NCBI GenBank assembly: GCA_900540045.1
Contig: UQEF01000006.1
Location: 1-55,239 of the forward strand
Origin: an uncultured Eubacteriales bacterium
GTDB taxonomy: Bacteria; Bacillota; Clostridia; Christensenellales; Aristaeellaceae
Length of the DNA: 55,239 nucleotides
Direction: 5' to 3'
Under the pieces are notes generated by a model. The model saw nothing but the letters and a program-made list of their open reading frames with translations. It searched no databases and was not told where the DNA came from. Numbering within the stretch: position 1 is the first letter of the stretch; the number at the start of each line of letters is the position of its first letter. A program made the position numbers and the translations under genes. This document shows, piece after piece, positions 1 to 8,080 of this stretch.

Positions 1-2
1 GC

Positions 3-239
3 ATCTACGCCCGGCGCAAGGAAACCATTGAACGATCCTTCGCAGAAGCCAAAGAATTGCATGGCCTGCGCTATGCCCGCATGCTCGGAATCCGCAACAT
101 GTACGAGCAGTCCTTCCTCACCGCCGCCGTACAAAACATGAAACGCATCGCCAGGGCGTTTCGTTCTCTTTTTTCCGTCTTGCCTTATGCGTTTAGGGGC
201 TGCTTCCTCTCGGAAACAGCCCCTTTGTCGGCGGTCTGA
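3..239 (+). mobile_element. C-terminal end of an IS1182-like DDE transposase (cut by window edge)
   Basis: An open frame runs in from the window edge and encodes the last 78 residues of a transposase. The segment IYARRKETIERSFAEAKE followed by LHGLRYARMLG and a TAAVQNMKRIAR tail matches the conserved end of IS1182-family DDE transposases. In that family the ERSFAEAK glutamate lies close to the last catalytic acidic residue. The start and catalytic core lie outside the window, so activity cannot be judged. A strong intrinsic terminator follows directly. No terminal inverted repeat could be picked out with confidence between here and the next gene. Confidence 0.8.
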
Positions 240-272
240 GCCCTCAAACCGCGGGTTTTGAGGGCTTTTTTT
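240..272 (+). terminator. Intrinsic terminator after the transposase
   Basis: The arm GCCCTCAAA at 240-248 pairs with TTTGAGGGC at 257-265. Seven T follow at 266-272. This is a textbook Rho-independent terminator placed directly after the transposase stop codon. Confidence 0.85.
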
Positions 273-449
273 CATCAGCAATGCGGGAACGTTCCAGACG
301 GAAAAAAGCCTGACAGCATGGCGGTTTCGTTGGCTTGGCTCACGGCGAGGATTGTCAGAGGCGCAAGCGCACGGCTGGTGCGGCGGGCGTGGACGTGCTA
401 TGATAAAGCAAGCAGGCTTCTGCCGCATAGAAAAAGGAGGTCCCCCGCC

Positions 450-1031
450 ATGACGCTGATGGAGCAGCTGTCCGCCTACATTCCCTACAACGAGCAGGAG
501 GCGCGCGACCGTGCGCTGCTGCTGGAGTGCCTGCGCCGCGAACCGGACGTTATGACCCGGCAAAACCCGCTGGCGCATTTCACGGCCTCGGCTTGGATCG
601 TCAACCCCACGCGCACGCGGGTGCTGATGGTCTATCACAACATCTATCATTCCTGGTCCTGGCTGGGCGGACACGCCGACGGCGAAAGCGACCTGCTGGC
701 TGTGGCCCTGCGCGAGGCGCGGGAGGAAAGCGGCATCCGGTCGGCGCGACCGGTATTGGAGGACATCTTCAGCCTGGAGGCGCTCACCGTGGACGGGCAT
801 GAAAAGCGCGGGGCCTATGTATCGTCCCACCTGCACCTGAACGTGACCTATCTGCTGGAGGCTGACGAGGGAGAAGCCCTGACCGTCAAGCCCGACGAAA
901 ACAGCGGCGTGCGCTGGTTTGCGCTGGAGGAGAGCGAGACGGCGCCTTCGGAGGCATGGTTCTGCGCCAGGGTGTATCATAAGCTCAACTGCAAGCTGCG
1001 CGCCATGGCCGGGCCGGAGCAGGCGAGGTAG
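450..1031 (+). CDS. Nudix hydrolase
   Basis: This 193-residue protein belongs to the Nudix superfamily, which hydrolyses nucleoside diphosphates linked to another moiety (X). The Nudix box lies at residues 73-96 and reads GGHADGESD, then REAREESGI. It matches the Gx5Ex7REUxEExGU pattern except that the first glutamate position (residue 80) is serine. R88, E89, E92 and E93, which include the metal-binding glutamates, are present. The start at 450 is chosen because AAAAAGGAGG stands nine bases upstream; the frame is open further upstream but without a ribosome site. The substrate is unknown; the general architecture resembles NUDIX proteins of the ADP-ribose/NUDT12-like type, but that is only a guess. 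It stands alone between the IS remnant and the sigma-factor set. Confidence 0.85.
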   Translation: MTLMEQLSAYIPYNEQEARDRALLLECLRREPDVMTRQNPLAHFTASAWIVNPTRTRVLMVYHNIYHSWSWLGGHADGESDLLAVALREAREESGIRSARPVLEDIFSLEALTVDGHEKRGAYVSSHLHLNVTYLLEADEGEALTVKPDENSGVRWFALEESETAPSEAWFCARVYHKLNCKLRAMAGPEQAR

Positions 1032-1039
1032 CGGAAAAA

Positions 1040-1069
1040 ACCGGACTGCAAAATTTTTTTGCGGCCGGT
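1040..1069. terminator. Interrupted hairpin after the Nudix gene
   Basis: ACCGG and GCAAAA pair with TTTTGC and CCGGT, with a small interior loop. A run of A precedes the hairpin and no T run follows. It would therefore stop reverse-strand transcripts better than forward ones. Confidence 0.4.
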
Positions 1070-1144
1070 GAGTGGATTGCCTCCCGTCAGACGTATTGGA
1101 AGTGCCGTCGGAAAGGACGAGCGACAAACGGGAGGTTGAAATTC

Positions 1145-1465
1145 ATGAAGAAACGAATTGTGGCAATGCTGGTGGCTGCGGTGCTGTGCATGGGTGTGAC
1201 GGGCGCGCTGGCGGCGTATGGCCGCGGCTACGTGGACGCGGACGGCGACGGCGTGTGCGACAACGCGGGAACGGGCTGCGGGCTGTACGGTATGGGCTGC
1301 GGCTATGTGGACGCGGACGGCGACGGTGTGTGCGATAACGCGGGAACGGGCTGCGGGCTGTGCGGCATGGGCCGCGGCTACGTGGACGCGGACGGCGACG
1401 GTGTGTGCGACAACGCGGGCTACGGGGCATACGGCGCTGGGCGCGGAGCGCGCAGGGGCAGATAA
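1145..1465 (+). CDS. Small secreted protein with three EF-hand-like DADGDGVCD repeats
   Basis: This 106-residue protein begins with a clear signal peptide (MKKR, a hydrophobic core, then the ALAA cleavage region near residue 24). The mature part is three copies of a 25-residue unit starting near residues 28, 53 and 78. Each unit holds GYVDADGDGVCDNAG. The DxDxDG spacing is that of an EF-hand or dockerin-type calcium loop, so metal binding outside the cell is likely but not shown. Each unit also holds cysteines that could pair. The start is supported by GGGAGG about nine bases upstream. It lies 24 bases before an ECF sigma gene, so it may be that factor's target, sensor partner or co-transcribed effector. 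I do not recognise a named family. Confidence 0.75.
   Translation: MKKRIVAMLVAAVLCMGVTGALAAYGRGYVDADGDGVCDNAGTGCGLYGMGCGYVDADGDGVCDNAGTGCGLCGMGRGYVDADGDGVCDNAGYGAYGAGRGARRGR
1226..1430 (+). repeat. Three in-frame 75-base tandem repeats
   Basis: A 75-base unit starts at 1226, 1301 and 1376 (ggctacgtggacgcggac and close variants). The copies are nearly identical at the DNA level, including silent positions. This points to recent duplication or gene conversion, and repeat number may vary between strains. Confidence 0.85.
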
Positions 1466-1489
1466 CGAAACAGGAAAGCGGGACGCGGT

Positions 1490-1972
1490 ATGCGCAGCGA
1501 GCAGGAGGTCAACCGGGCCATGGAGCGGAACGCCGATACGGTTCGCCGGCTGTGCCTGATTCATCTGAAAAACCACGCGGACACCGAGGACATCTTTCAG
1601 AATGTGTTTTTGAAATATGCTCTCAGCTCCATCCGTTTTGAGAGTGAGGAGCACGAGCGGGCCTGGTTCATCCGGGTGACGCTCAACGCCTGCCGGGATC
1701 TTTTGCGCCGGTTCTTTCGCAGGCGTACGGTATCGCTGGAAAAGCTGGTGGAGCAGCCGGCGCAGATTGCCCCGGATCACCGCGAGGTGCTCGAGGCGGT
1801 GCTGGCGCTGCCCCAGCCCTACCGCGACGCCGTCTACCTGCACTACTTCGAGGGCATGACGGCCCCACAGATCGGGGAGGCGCTGCGCAAAAACGTCCAT
1901 ACGGTCTATACGCTGCTGACGCGGGCGCGGCAGCGGCTGAGGGAAACGCTGGGAGGCGATGCGTGTGAATAA
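1490..1972 (+). CDS. ECF-type RNA polymerase sigma factor
   Basis: This 160-residue protein has the two-domain layout of extracytoplasmic-function sigma factors. Region 2 is recognised by HADTEDIFQNVFLKYA (DNA melting and core binding). Region 4 is recognised by LPQPYRDAVYLHYFEGMTA followed by the helix-turn-helix ending in TLLTRARQRLRE. It would direct RNA polymerase to a small stress or envelope regulon. The start ATG is preceded by AGGAAAGCGGG. Its 3' end overlaps the next gene, an RsgI-like anti-sigma factor, by 14 bases. This is the usual arrangement of a sigma factor with its membrane regulator. I could not identify a cognate promoter with confidence; 1075-1130 upstream of the repeat protein is the place to look. 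Confidence 0.9.
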   Translation: MRSEQEVNRAMERNADTVRRLCLIHLKNHADTEDIFQNVFLKYALSSIRFESEEHERAWFIRVTLNACRDLLRRFFRRRTVSLEKLVEQPAQIAPDHREVLEAVLALPQPYRDAVYLHYFEGMTAPQIGEALRKNVHTVYTLLTRARQRLRETLGGDACE

Positions 1973-2726
1973 CCGGATCAAGGAAGCCTTCGGCGACGTA
2001 CATGCGGAGGAGTCGCTCAAACGCGGCACCCTTGATGCAGTCCGTCGCCTGACGCACGGCTACCGCCGCCGGGTCGTAACCCGCCGTCTGGCGCCTGCGC
2101 TGGCCTGCCTGATGATTGCGCTGGGCGGCATGGGCGGGCTGTACTTCACCCCTACGTCGGTCATCAGCATCGATGTGAATCCCTCCCTCGAACTGAGCGT
2201 GAACCGCTTTGACCGGGTGGTGGGCGTCACGAGCTACAACGAGGATGGTCGGGCGCTCGTGCAGGAGCTCACATTGACGCACCAGAACTACGCCGAAGCC
2301 GTCGAGCAGGTACTGGACAGTCCTGCTGTTGCGGATTGCGTATCGCGCGGCGAGGAGGTTACCCTGACGGTGGTGGGGGAGAACGAGGGGCAGAGCATGC
2401 GCCTGCTGGCCGGGCTGGAAGGCTGCGCGGCCGGACGGAAGAACACCTTCTGCTGTGCGGCACAGCCTGAAGAGGTAGCCCTTGCGCACGAGGCCGGTCT
2501 TTCCTATGGCAAGTACCGTGCATTTCTGGAGGCGCAGGCGCTCGATCCCTCTCTCACCCCGCAGGAGGTGCAGGGGATGAGCATGCGGGAGATCCGGGAG
2601 CTGACGGAGGCGTTGGCGGCGGGAGAGGAACCCGTTGCGCAGGAGGACACACAGCCGGGCCGCCACGGCGGCGGGGGCGGCAACGGAAAGGGAAATCAAG
2701 GAAATGGCGGGGGCGCGGGGCGATGA
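1959..2726 (+). CDS. RsgI-like membrane anti-sigma factor
   Basis: This 255-residue single-pass membrane protein probably holds the preceding ECF sigma factor inactive at the membrane. The N-terminal cytoplasmic part (residues 1-43) is followed by one membrane segment (about 44-63). Outside the membrane is ISIDVNPSLELSVNRFDRVV at 69-88, the signature of the juxtamembrane domain of RsgI-type anti-sigma factors. A region of about 150 residues follows, then a glycine-rich tail (GGGGGNGKGNQGNGGG). There is no recognisable carbohydrate-binding or PA14 module of the cellulosomal RsgI kind, so the signal sensed is unknown. Translation is coupled to the sigma gene by overlap. Confidence 0.85.
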   Translation: MRVNNRIKEAFGDVHAEESLKRGTLDAVRRLTHGYRRRVVTRRLAPALACLMIALGGMGGLYFTPTSVISIDVNPSLELSVNRFDRVVGVTSYNEDGRALVQELTLTHQNYAEAVEQVLDSPAVADCVSRGEEVTLTVVGENEGQSMRLLAGLEGCAAGRKNTFCCAAQPEEVALAHEAGLSYGKYRAFLEAQALDPSLTPQEVQGMSMREIRELTEALAAGEEPVAQEDTQPGRHGGGGGNGKGNQGNGGGAGR

Positions 2727-2781
2727 GGCCAATACGCGCCCCTGTCCTTTTTCTGGAAAGCGATTGCTGATCTTTCAGGCA

Positions 2782-2810
2782 TTGACAAGCGGCTTGTGGG
2801 CGGCTATAAT
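2782..2810 (+). promoter_or_regulatory. Consensus sigma-A promoter for greA-lysS
   Basis: TTGACA at 2782-2787, a 17-base spacer, and TATAAT at 2805-2810: a perfect consensus. It leaves a leader of about 130 bases before greA with several short GC-rich stems, but no riboswitch that I recognise. Confidence 0.9.
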
Positions 2811-2948
2811 ACGTTGGTGATTCTATGCCCCGGCGCAAGCGTCGCCCCGCCAAGCAGGCGGACGGCGCTGCTTTGTGCTATTTTAAGGGGCGAAGCGCAT
2901 ATCAGAAATGCAGGGGCGGCCCATGCCGCCGAAAGGAGACCCAAAGCC

Positions 2949-3431
2949 ATGGCGGACCAGGAAAAGAAAGTCATTCTTACCCGCGAGGGGTATGAGAAGC
3001 TGGAAAAGGAACTGGACTACTACATCAGCGTCAGGCGCAACGAAATTTCCGAGCAGATCGCCATCGCGCGCGGCTTTGGCGATCTGAGCGAGAATGCCGA
3101 GTATGATGAGGCCAAGAACGAGCAGAGCCGCATCGAGGCCAAAATCGTGGAGATGGAAAACACCCTGCGCAACTGCGTGGTGGTGGAGGACGACGAGGTC
3201 AGCACCGATGTGATCGGCGTGGGCAACACCGTGAAGGTGCAGAATCTGACCATGAAGATCGAACAGACCATCACCATCGTGGGCGCAAACGAAACCGACC
3301 CCAAGAACATGAAAATCAGCTCCGAAAGCCCCATCGGCGCGGCCCTGCTGGGCAAGCGCAAGGGCGAGACCGTCGATGTGGAGGTTCCCGCCGGCGTGAT
3401 GAAGCTCAAGGTTCTGGAAATCAGCCGGTGA
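2949..3431 (+). CDS. greA: Transcription elongation factor GreA
   Basis: This 160-residue protein rescues backtracked RNA polymerase by stimulating cleavage of the transcript 3' end. The N-terminal coiled coil carries LTREGYEKLEKELDYY. The tip has GFGDLSENAEYDEAKNEQ, where the acidic D and E residues insert into the polymerase active site. The C-terminal FKBP-like domain ends with SPIGAALLGKRKGETVDVEVP. Length matches the family. The ATG at 2949 has GAAAGGAG upstream. It sits 29 bases ahead of lysS under one consensus promoter. The greA-lysS pairing is common in Bacillota. Confidence 0.97.
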   Translation: MADQEKKVILTREGYEKLEKELDYYISVRRNEISEQIAIARGFGDLSENAEYDEAKNEQSRIEAKIVEMENTLRNCVVVEDDEVSTDVIGVGNTVKVQNLTMKIEQTITIVGANETDPKNMKISSESPIGAALLGKRKGETVDVEVPAGVMKLKVLEISR

Positions 3432-3460
3432 CGCATTAGCATACCAAAGGAGAGGGTTTC

Positions 3461-5389
3461 ATGGACACACAGGCCGCCGTTCCCCAGCAGCTGACCGAGC
3501 AGGAGAGCATCCGCCGCGAAAAGCTGCGCAAGCTGCGCCAGGCGGGGCAGGACCCCTACGCCATCACACGCTACGACCGCACGCATGAAAGCACGGATAT
3601 CCTCAATGGCTTTGACGAGCTGGAGGGCAAGGAAGTCAGCGTGGCGGGCCGTATGATTTCCAAGCGCGTGATGGGCAAGGCCAGCTTTGCCCACATTCTG
3701 GACGCGCAGGGTGATTTGCAGGTTTACATGCGCCGCGACGACCTGGGCGAGGAGGCATATGCCGCTTTTAAGGACATGGACATCGGCGACGTGATCGGCG
3801 TGAAGGGCACGGTGTTTCGCACCCAGAAGGGCGAAATCAGCGTGCACGCCAGTCAGGTGACGCTGCTGTGCAAGAGCCTCAAGGTGCTGCCGGAGAAGTT
3901 CCATGGCCTCAAGGACCCGGATCTCCGCTACCGTCAGCGCTATGTGGACATGATCGTCAACCCCGAGGTGCGCGAGACCTTCCGCAAACGCAGCCGTGTG
4001 ATCAACGCCGTGCGCGATTTTCTCAATGCCCGCGGCTTTCTGGAGGTGGACACGCCGGTCCTGCACACGCTGGAGATTGGCGCGGCGGCCCGTACCTTCA
4101 AAACCCATCATAACGCGCTGGATATCGACATGTTCCTGCGCATCGAGACGGAGCTGTATCTCAAGCGCCTGATTGTGGGCGGTTTCGACCGCGTGTACGA
4201 GGTGGGCAGGCTGTTTCGCAACGAGGGCATGGACGCTACGCACAACCCGGAGTTCACCAGCGTGGAGACCTACCAGGCATACGCCGACTACAACGACGTG
4301 ATGGAAATGGTCGAAGAGCTTTACGCCTACGTGGCCAGGACGGTGTGCGGCTCCACCTGCGTGCCCTATGAGGGACAGATGATCGAGCTCAAGGCCCCGT
4401 GGCGGCGCGTGACCATGGCCCAGGCCGTCAAGGACGCCTGCGGCGTGGACTTTTTCGCCTGGCACAGCGACGAGGAGGCGCGCGCCTGCCTGGACGCCAT
4501 GGGCGTGCATGTGGAAAAGGAGGCCAAGCGCGGCGACTGCCTGGCTGCTCTGTTTGATGAATATGTGGAATCCACGCTTGTTCAGCCTACGTTCGTGACC
4601 GATTATCCGGTGGATATCTCGCCCCTGGCCAAGCGCAAGCAGGACAATCCCGACCTGACCGAACGGTTTGAGTATTTCATCAACGGGCACGAGTTCGGCA
4701 ACGCTTTCAGCGAGCTCAACGACCCCATCGACCAGCGTGCCCGCTTTGAGGAGCAGGTACGCCTGCGTCATGCGCAGGGCATCATGACCGCCCAGGTGGA
4801 CGAGGACTTCCTCAACGCCCTGGAGTACGGCATGCCCCCCACCGGCGGACTGGGCTTCGGGGTGGATCGCATGGTGATGCTCATGACCGACAACGACTCC
4901 ATCCGCGACGTGCTGCTGTTCCCCACGATGAAGCCTTTGAAATCCGGAAATGATGCCGCACAACAGGCTTGCGAAACCGCCTCGGGGGAGGAAAAGGCAG
5001 AGCCGGAAAAAATCGACTTTTCCAAGGTGGAAATTGAGCCTTTGTTTCAGGATTACGTTGACTTTGAAACCTTCAGCAAGTCCGATTTCAGAGCCGTGAA
5101 GGTGCTTGCCTGCGAAGCCGTACCGAAGTCGAAGAAGCTGCTGAAATTCACCTTGGACGATGGTACAGGCGAAAACAGAACGATTTTAAGCGGAATTCAC
5201 GCCTATTACGAGCCGGAAGAACTGGTGGGCAAGACCTGTATCGCCATTACCAATCTTCCGCCAAGGCAGATGATGGGAATGGATTCCTGCGGTATGCTGA
5301 TAAGCGCCGTACATCATGAGGAAGGCAAAGAAAAGCTTCATCTTCTGATGGTGGATGACCATATTCCGGCGGGCGCGAAGCTCTATTAA
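3461..5389 (+). CDS. lysS: Lysyl-tRNA synthetase (class II) with C-terminal Trbp111-like tRNA-binding domain
   Basis: The enzyme charges tRNA-Lys. Residues 1-493 form a complete class II LysRS: an OB-fold anticodon domain, motif 2 ([20 protein letters not shown], about 250-269), and motif 3 ([12 protein letters not shown]), ending at LLFPTMKPL where ordinary LysRS proteins stop. A further 149 residues follow. After a charged linker comes an EMAP-II/Trbp111-type OB fold ([46 protein letters not shown], ending IPAGAKLY), like the C-terminal domain of MetRS. From base 4940, the exact junction, codon choice turns visibly more A/T-rich than the core, which suggests that the tail was gained from another genome. 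The start is preceded by AAAGGAGAGG. Confidence 0.95.
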   Translation: MDTQAAVPQQLTEQESIRREKLRKLRQAGQDPYAITRYDRTHESTDILNGFDELEGKEVSVAGRMISKRVMGKASFAHILDAQGDLQVYMRRDDLGEEAYAAFKDMDIGDVIGVKGTVFRTQKGEISVHASQVTLLCKSLKVLPEKFHGLKDPDLRYRQRYVDMIVNPEVRETFRKRSRVINAVRDFLNARGFLEVDTPVLHTLEIGAAARTFKTHHNALDIDMFLRIETELYLKRLIVGGFDRVYEVGRLFRNEGMDATHNPEFTSVETYQAYADYNDVMEMVEELYAYVARTVCGSTCVPYEGQMIELKAPWRRVTMAQAVKDACGVDFFAWHSDEEARACLDAMGVHVEKEAKRGDCLAALFDEYVESTLVQPTFVTDYPVDISPLAKRKQDNPDLTERFEYFINGHEFGNAFSELNDPIDQRARFEEQVRLRHAQGIMTAQVDEDFLNALEYGMPPTGGLGFGVDRMVMLMTDNDSIRDVLLFPTMKPLKSGNDAAQQACETASGEEKAEPEKIDFSKVEIEPLFQDYVDFETFSKSDFRAVKVLACEAVPKSKKLLKFTLDDGTGENRTILSGIHAYYEPEELVGKTCIAITNLPPRQMMGMDSCGMLISAVHHEEGKEKLHLLMVDDHIPAGAKLY

Positions 5390-5502
5390 GACGGATTGCC
5401 CAAACGGGAGAGCGTTCCTCAAATAGGTCCAACAGGATGCATCGTTTGGGGCAGGTAAATGCAAAAAATTGCATAATGAGAAACCAAACAAAGAACCAAA
5501 GA

Positions 5503-5537
5503 GGGCGGTGTCTGAACAGGCAGACATCGCCCTTCTT
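5503..5537 (+). terminator. Terminator of the greA-lysS operon
   Basis: GGGCGGTGTCTG at 5503-5514 pairs with CAGACATCGCCC at 5521-5532 around a six-base loop, followed by TTCTT. The tail is short, but the 12-bp stem with one G-T pair is strong. Confidence 0.75.
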
Positions 5538-5611
5538 GGATGGAAAAATCCATGATTGGTTGTGGAAAACGGCACAGGAGGGCTGTCTGACCGAATGTTA
5601 TTATGCGTTGC

Positions 5612-5640
5612 TTGCAGCAACGGCCCGCCTTATATACAAT
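5612..5640 (+). promoter_or_regulatory. Probable promoter of the HTH membrane protein gene
   Basis: TTGCAG at 5612-5617 and TACAAT at 5635-5640 are 17 bases apart, about 36 bases before the start codon. Confidence 0.5.
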
Positions 5641-5675
5641 CATGGCAGCATCTGAAAGGAAGGTGGTTATCCAAA

Positions 5676-6185
5676 ATGCTCAATGAAAATATCCGCTCAA
5701 TCAGAAAGGCAAAAGGGCTTTCGCAGGAAGAACTTGCCATCAAACTCAATGTGGTGCGGCAGACGATTTCCAAATGGGAAAAAGGCTTGTCAGTCCCGGA
5801 TTCCGATCTCTTGATTTCCTTATCAGAGGTATTGGAAACCCCCGTAAGCACGTTGCTTGGAGAAACAGTGGCTGAGCCGGAAAGGAATGACGTAAAGGCG
5901 ATTTCCGAAAAGCTGGAGGTTATCAACCATCAGCTCGCCCAAAGAAAAACAACGAGGCGGAAGATCGTTCATTGGATATGTATTGCCTTGTGTGTGGCTG
6001 TTGTCATGATATTTGCGGCCCTGACCGTACTCAAGAGCCCTTACTTGGGCTGGGATGCCAGTGCCCCTGAAACCGCAGTTATCCGAGTGGGAGTTCATAC
6101 CATGGAATGGATATTCGTAAGAGCCGCACCGCTTGTCCTGCTGGGAGGCATTGTCGGAGCTTTTTTGACACGAAAAAAAGAGTAA
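5676..6185 (+). CDS. Xre-family HTH regulator with two membrane segments
   Basis: This 169-residue protein starts with a Cro/C1-type helix-turn-helix: IRSIRKAKGLSQEELAIKLN, then VVRQTISKWEKGLSVPDSDLL (residues 5-45). A linker of about 50 residues follows, then a hydrophobic segment (IVHWICIALCVAVVMIFAALTVL, about 96-118) and a second one near the C-terminus (PLVLLGGIVGAFL), ending in lysines. This domain order is common in Bacillota regulators that are anchored to the membrane; targets are unknown. The ATG at 5676 has GAAAGGAAGG upstream. Its codons are richer in A/T than neighbouring genes and resemble the tail of lysS, so it may belong to the same acquired segment. Confidence 0.8.
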   Translation: MLNENIRSIRKAKGLSQEELAIKLNVVRQTISKWEKGLSVPDSDLLISLSEVLETPVSTLLGETVAEPERNDVKAISEKLEVINHQLAQRKTTRRKIVHWICIALCVAVVMIFAALTVLKSPYLGWDASAPETAVIRVGVHTMEWIFVRAAPLVLLGGIVGAFLTRKKE

Positions 6186-6195
6186 CAGGGAAATC

Positions 6196-6487
6196 GGGCC
6201 GTTAAAAAGCCCGGCTACGCGGAAAAGCCATGTTTCCTGCGCATCCGGGCGCCTGAAACGCTTCTGAGAATTTCCGGAACAAAGAAGGGAATGTCCGCCC
6301 CATGTGCTGTTGCACGGAGCAAAGCGACCCGAAGGTGGGGGCGAAACAAGCGGCAGGCGCGGGCGGCGCCTGCCGCGACCATCGAGCGATTGGGACATGG
6401 ATATAACATCCGTCAAGGTGCAGAGGAAAGCGCAAAGGATCGAACCATTGCGCCATGATAACGCCGCCTTCCACACTTTGTCAGCCT
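6196..6487 (+). repeat. Dispersed repeat, copy 1 (MITE-like)
   Basis: This gene-free block of about 290 bases starts GGCCGTTAAAAAG and ends CACTTTGTCAGCC. It shares with copies at about 7680-7972 and, inverted, 12244-12418 the blocks CAAAGCGACCCG, a GGCAGGCGC/GCGCCTGCC hairpin, GAGCGAT or GAGCGGG, and the terminal CTTTGTCAGC. The order of the blocks differs between copies. The ends are imperfect inverted repeats of each other, as in non-autonomous transposable elements. No protein is encoded. Confidence 0.55.
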
Positions 6488-6586
6488 TTTTGCATCATGC
6501 GGGGCACGATGCGCAAGTCAGATCAGGCGCGCCTCACAGGGGTATGATACAATGGGGACAAAGCCTGGGCAAGGAGGGGGAAGGCC

Positions 6587-7585
6587 ATGTGTCAGTGGCA
6601 CAGGAATATCCAGCGCATGATCGACGAAATCGACGCCTGTATCCGGCGCGAAGACGACGAGGCGTCAACGTTAAGCCGCCTGGCCGGGAAGCTGGGATAC
6701 TCGGAGAGCTACGTCTCCAGGAAATTCAGGGAGCTTTCCGGCATGCGGCTGAGGGAATACCTGTGCGGCCGCAGGCTGGCCTTTGCCCTCAGGGATCTGC
6801 GCTGCGGCGGAAACGGGATTCTGAACATTGCGCTGAAATATGGCTATTCCTCCAGCGAGGCGTTTGCCCATGCGTTTAAGGCGGCCTACGGGCTGTCCCC
6901 CAGCGCATACCGCCTGAATCCTGTGCCGGTCGCGCTCCGCACCGTTTTGCGGCCATTGGACTGTTATCTGGTGGGGGCGGAAAAGACAGACGCGGCGGAA
7001 ATGGACGGCGGGATAAAGACGTATTTTGTAACCCTTCCCGCTCACAAGTTTCTGCACATCCGCAACTATGAAAGCATCGGCTACTGGGACTTCTGGCAAA
7101 AACAGAGCCTGATTCCCGGGCAGGACCATGAAACCATTTGCGGGCTGCTGAGCCGCATTCCTGACAAGCTGGATGATTTGGGCGCAACGGAAGCCGACAG
7201 CGGCAGCGGGCAGGTGATGGGGTTTATCAACGAGCCGGAGGGACGGATCTGCAGCTGGGGCATACCGCTTGCGGAGGCGTACGGTGTCCGTCTGCCAGCC
7301 GGTTACACGGGGCCCGTTCCGCCGCAGATGCAGCTGATGGACGTTGCAGAGGGAACCTACGTCGTTTTTGAGCATGGTCCCTTTGATTTTGAAACGCAAA
7401 ACGCCCTGGTTGAAGAAAAAATCGAAAGGGCGATGAAGGCATTCCAGGGCGCGCGGACGGGATACCGGCTTGATTTGACGCCGGGCAGGGTGTTCTACTT
7501 TTACCATGACTGCAAGCGATTCTGGAAGTATGTAAGGCCGGTGAGGGAGGAAACGACCACCTCGCCAACCAACGATGAGGCGTAA
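6587..7585 (+). CDS. AraC-family regulator with GyrI-like ligand-binding domain
   Basis: This 332-residue transcription factor has an N-terminal AraC-type DNA-binding domain with two helix-turn-helix units. The first contains LSRLAGKLGYSESYVSRKFRE. The second contains ILNIALKYGYSSSEAFAHAFK, followed by the family signature YGLSPSAYR near residue 110. The rest (from about 145) resembles the GyrI/BmrR effector-binding fold (VTLPAHKFLHIRNYE... GTYVVFEHGPF), which binds small, often cationic or aromatic ligands. Members with this architecture often control multidrug efflux or detoxification, but no such gene is adjacent, so the target is unknown. The ATG at 6587 has AAGGAGGGGGAAGG upstream. The gene is flanked on both sides by copies of the same dispersed repeat. 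Confidence 0.88.
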   Translation: MCQWHRNIQRMIDEIDACIRREDDEASTLSRLAGKLGYSESYVSRKFRELSGMRLREYLCGRRLAFALRDLRCGGNGILNIALKYGYSSSEAFAHAFKAAYGLSPSAYRLNPVPVALRTVLRPLDCYLVGAEKTDAAEMDGGIKTYFVTLPAHKFLHIRNYESIGYWDFWQKQSLIPGQDHETICGLLSRIPDKLDDLGATEADSGSGQVMGFINEPEGRICSWGIPLAEAYGVRLPAGYTGPVPPQMQLMDVAEGTYVVFEHGPFDFETQNALVEEKIERAMKAFQGARTGYRLDLTPGRVFYFYHDCKRFWKYVRPVREETTTSPTNDEA

Positions 7586-7679
7586 GCCGCACGCCTAAAG
7601 GAATAAGAAAAAGCAGCTTATGCTTGCTGCCTTGCCACAACGCACCAAGGCCTGGACCGTCTCTTGCAACAGGGACGCC

Positions 7680-7972
7680 AGACCGTTGAAAAACCCACGC
7701 TTTGGGAGAAAGCCACGTTTCTTGCGCCCTGCAGGCACTCGCAATATTTGCAAAAAATGCCGCGGCATAAGGCTTTGGGACGCAGCCCCCAACCCCGGCA
7801 GGCGCGGAGGGAAGCGCCTGCCCGGTGGGCTGTTGGGCCGTAGGCCCAAAGCGACCCGCAAGTGGACCGCGACGATTGAGCGGGCAAAACGGAAGCAACA
7901 TGGCGTCAGGGAAGCGCGAATGATTGGGCACCCGATGATCCCTCCTGCACTCCGCACCTTGTCAACGGCCTG
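7680..7972 (+). repeat. Dispersed repeat, copy 2 (MITE-like, most complete ends)
   Basis: This block of about 290 bases begins AGACCGTTGAAAAA and ends TTGTCAACGGCC. The ends match as inverted repeats over about 11 of 13 bases (CCGTTGAAAA against CCGTTGACAA). Inside are a perfect GGCAGGCGC/GCGCCTGCC hairpin, GGGCC-GTA-GGCCC and CAAAGCGACCCGC, all shared with the other copies. The rest of the gene-free stretch 7586-8080 holds nothing else that I recognise. Confidence 0.6.
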
Positions 7973-8080
7973 ACGCTTTCTCCTGATGGAAACGAAACAA
8001 AATGCCTGACAGGCAAATGAAGCCGGTGGCCGGGCACCCTGCGATCCATTCCAAGCCGGAAAAAGGGCCAATGGGCCTGC

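Noticed and set aside
2811..2948. Possible riboswitch in the greA leader.
   Set aside because: Only short GC-rich stems are visible. No known riboswitch core or terminator/antiterminator pair was found.
3020..4963. A reverse open frame of 647 codons opposite greA and lysS.
   Set aside because: Same reason: antisense shadow of two certain genes, no domain.
7620..7973. Forward frame of 117 codons.
   Set aside because: It lies within the dispersed repeat and does not resemble any protein. The other copies of the repeat do not keep it open.
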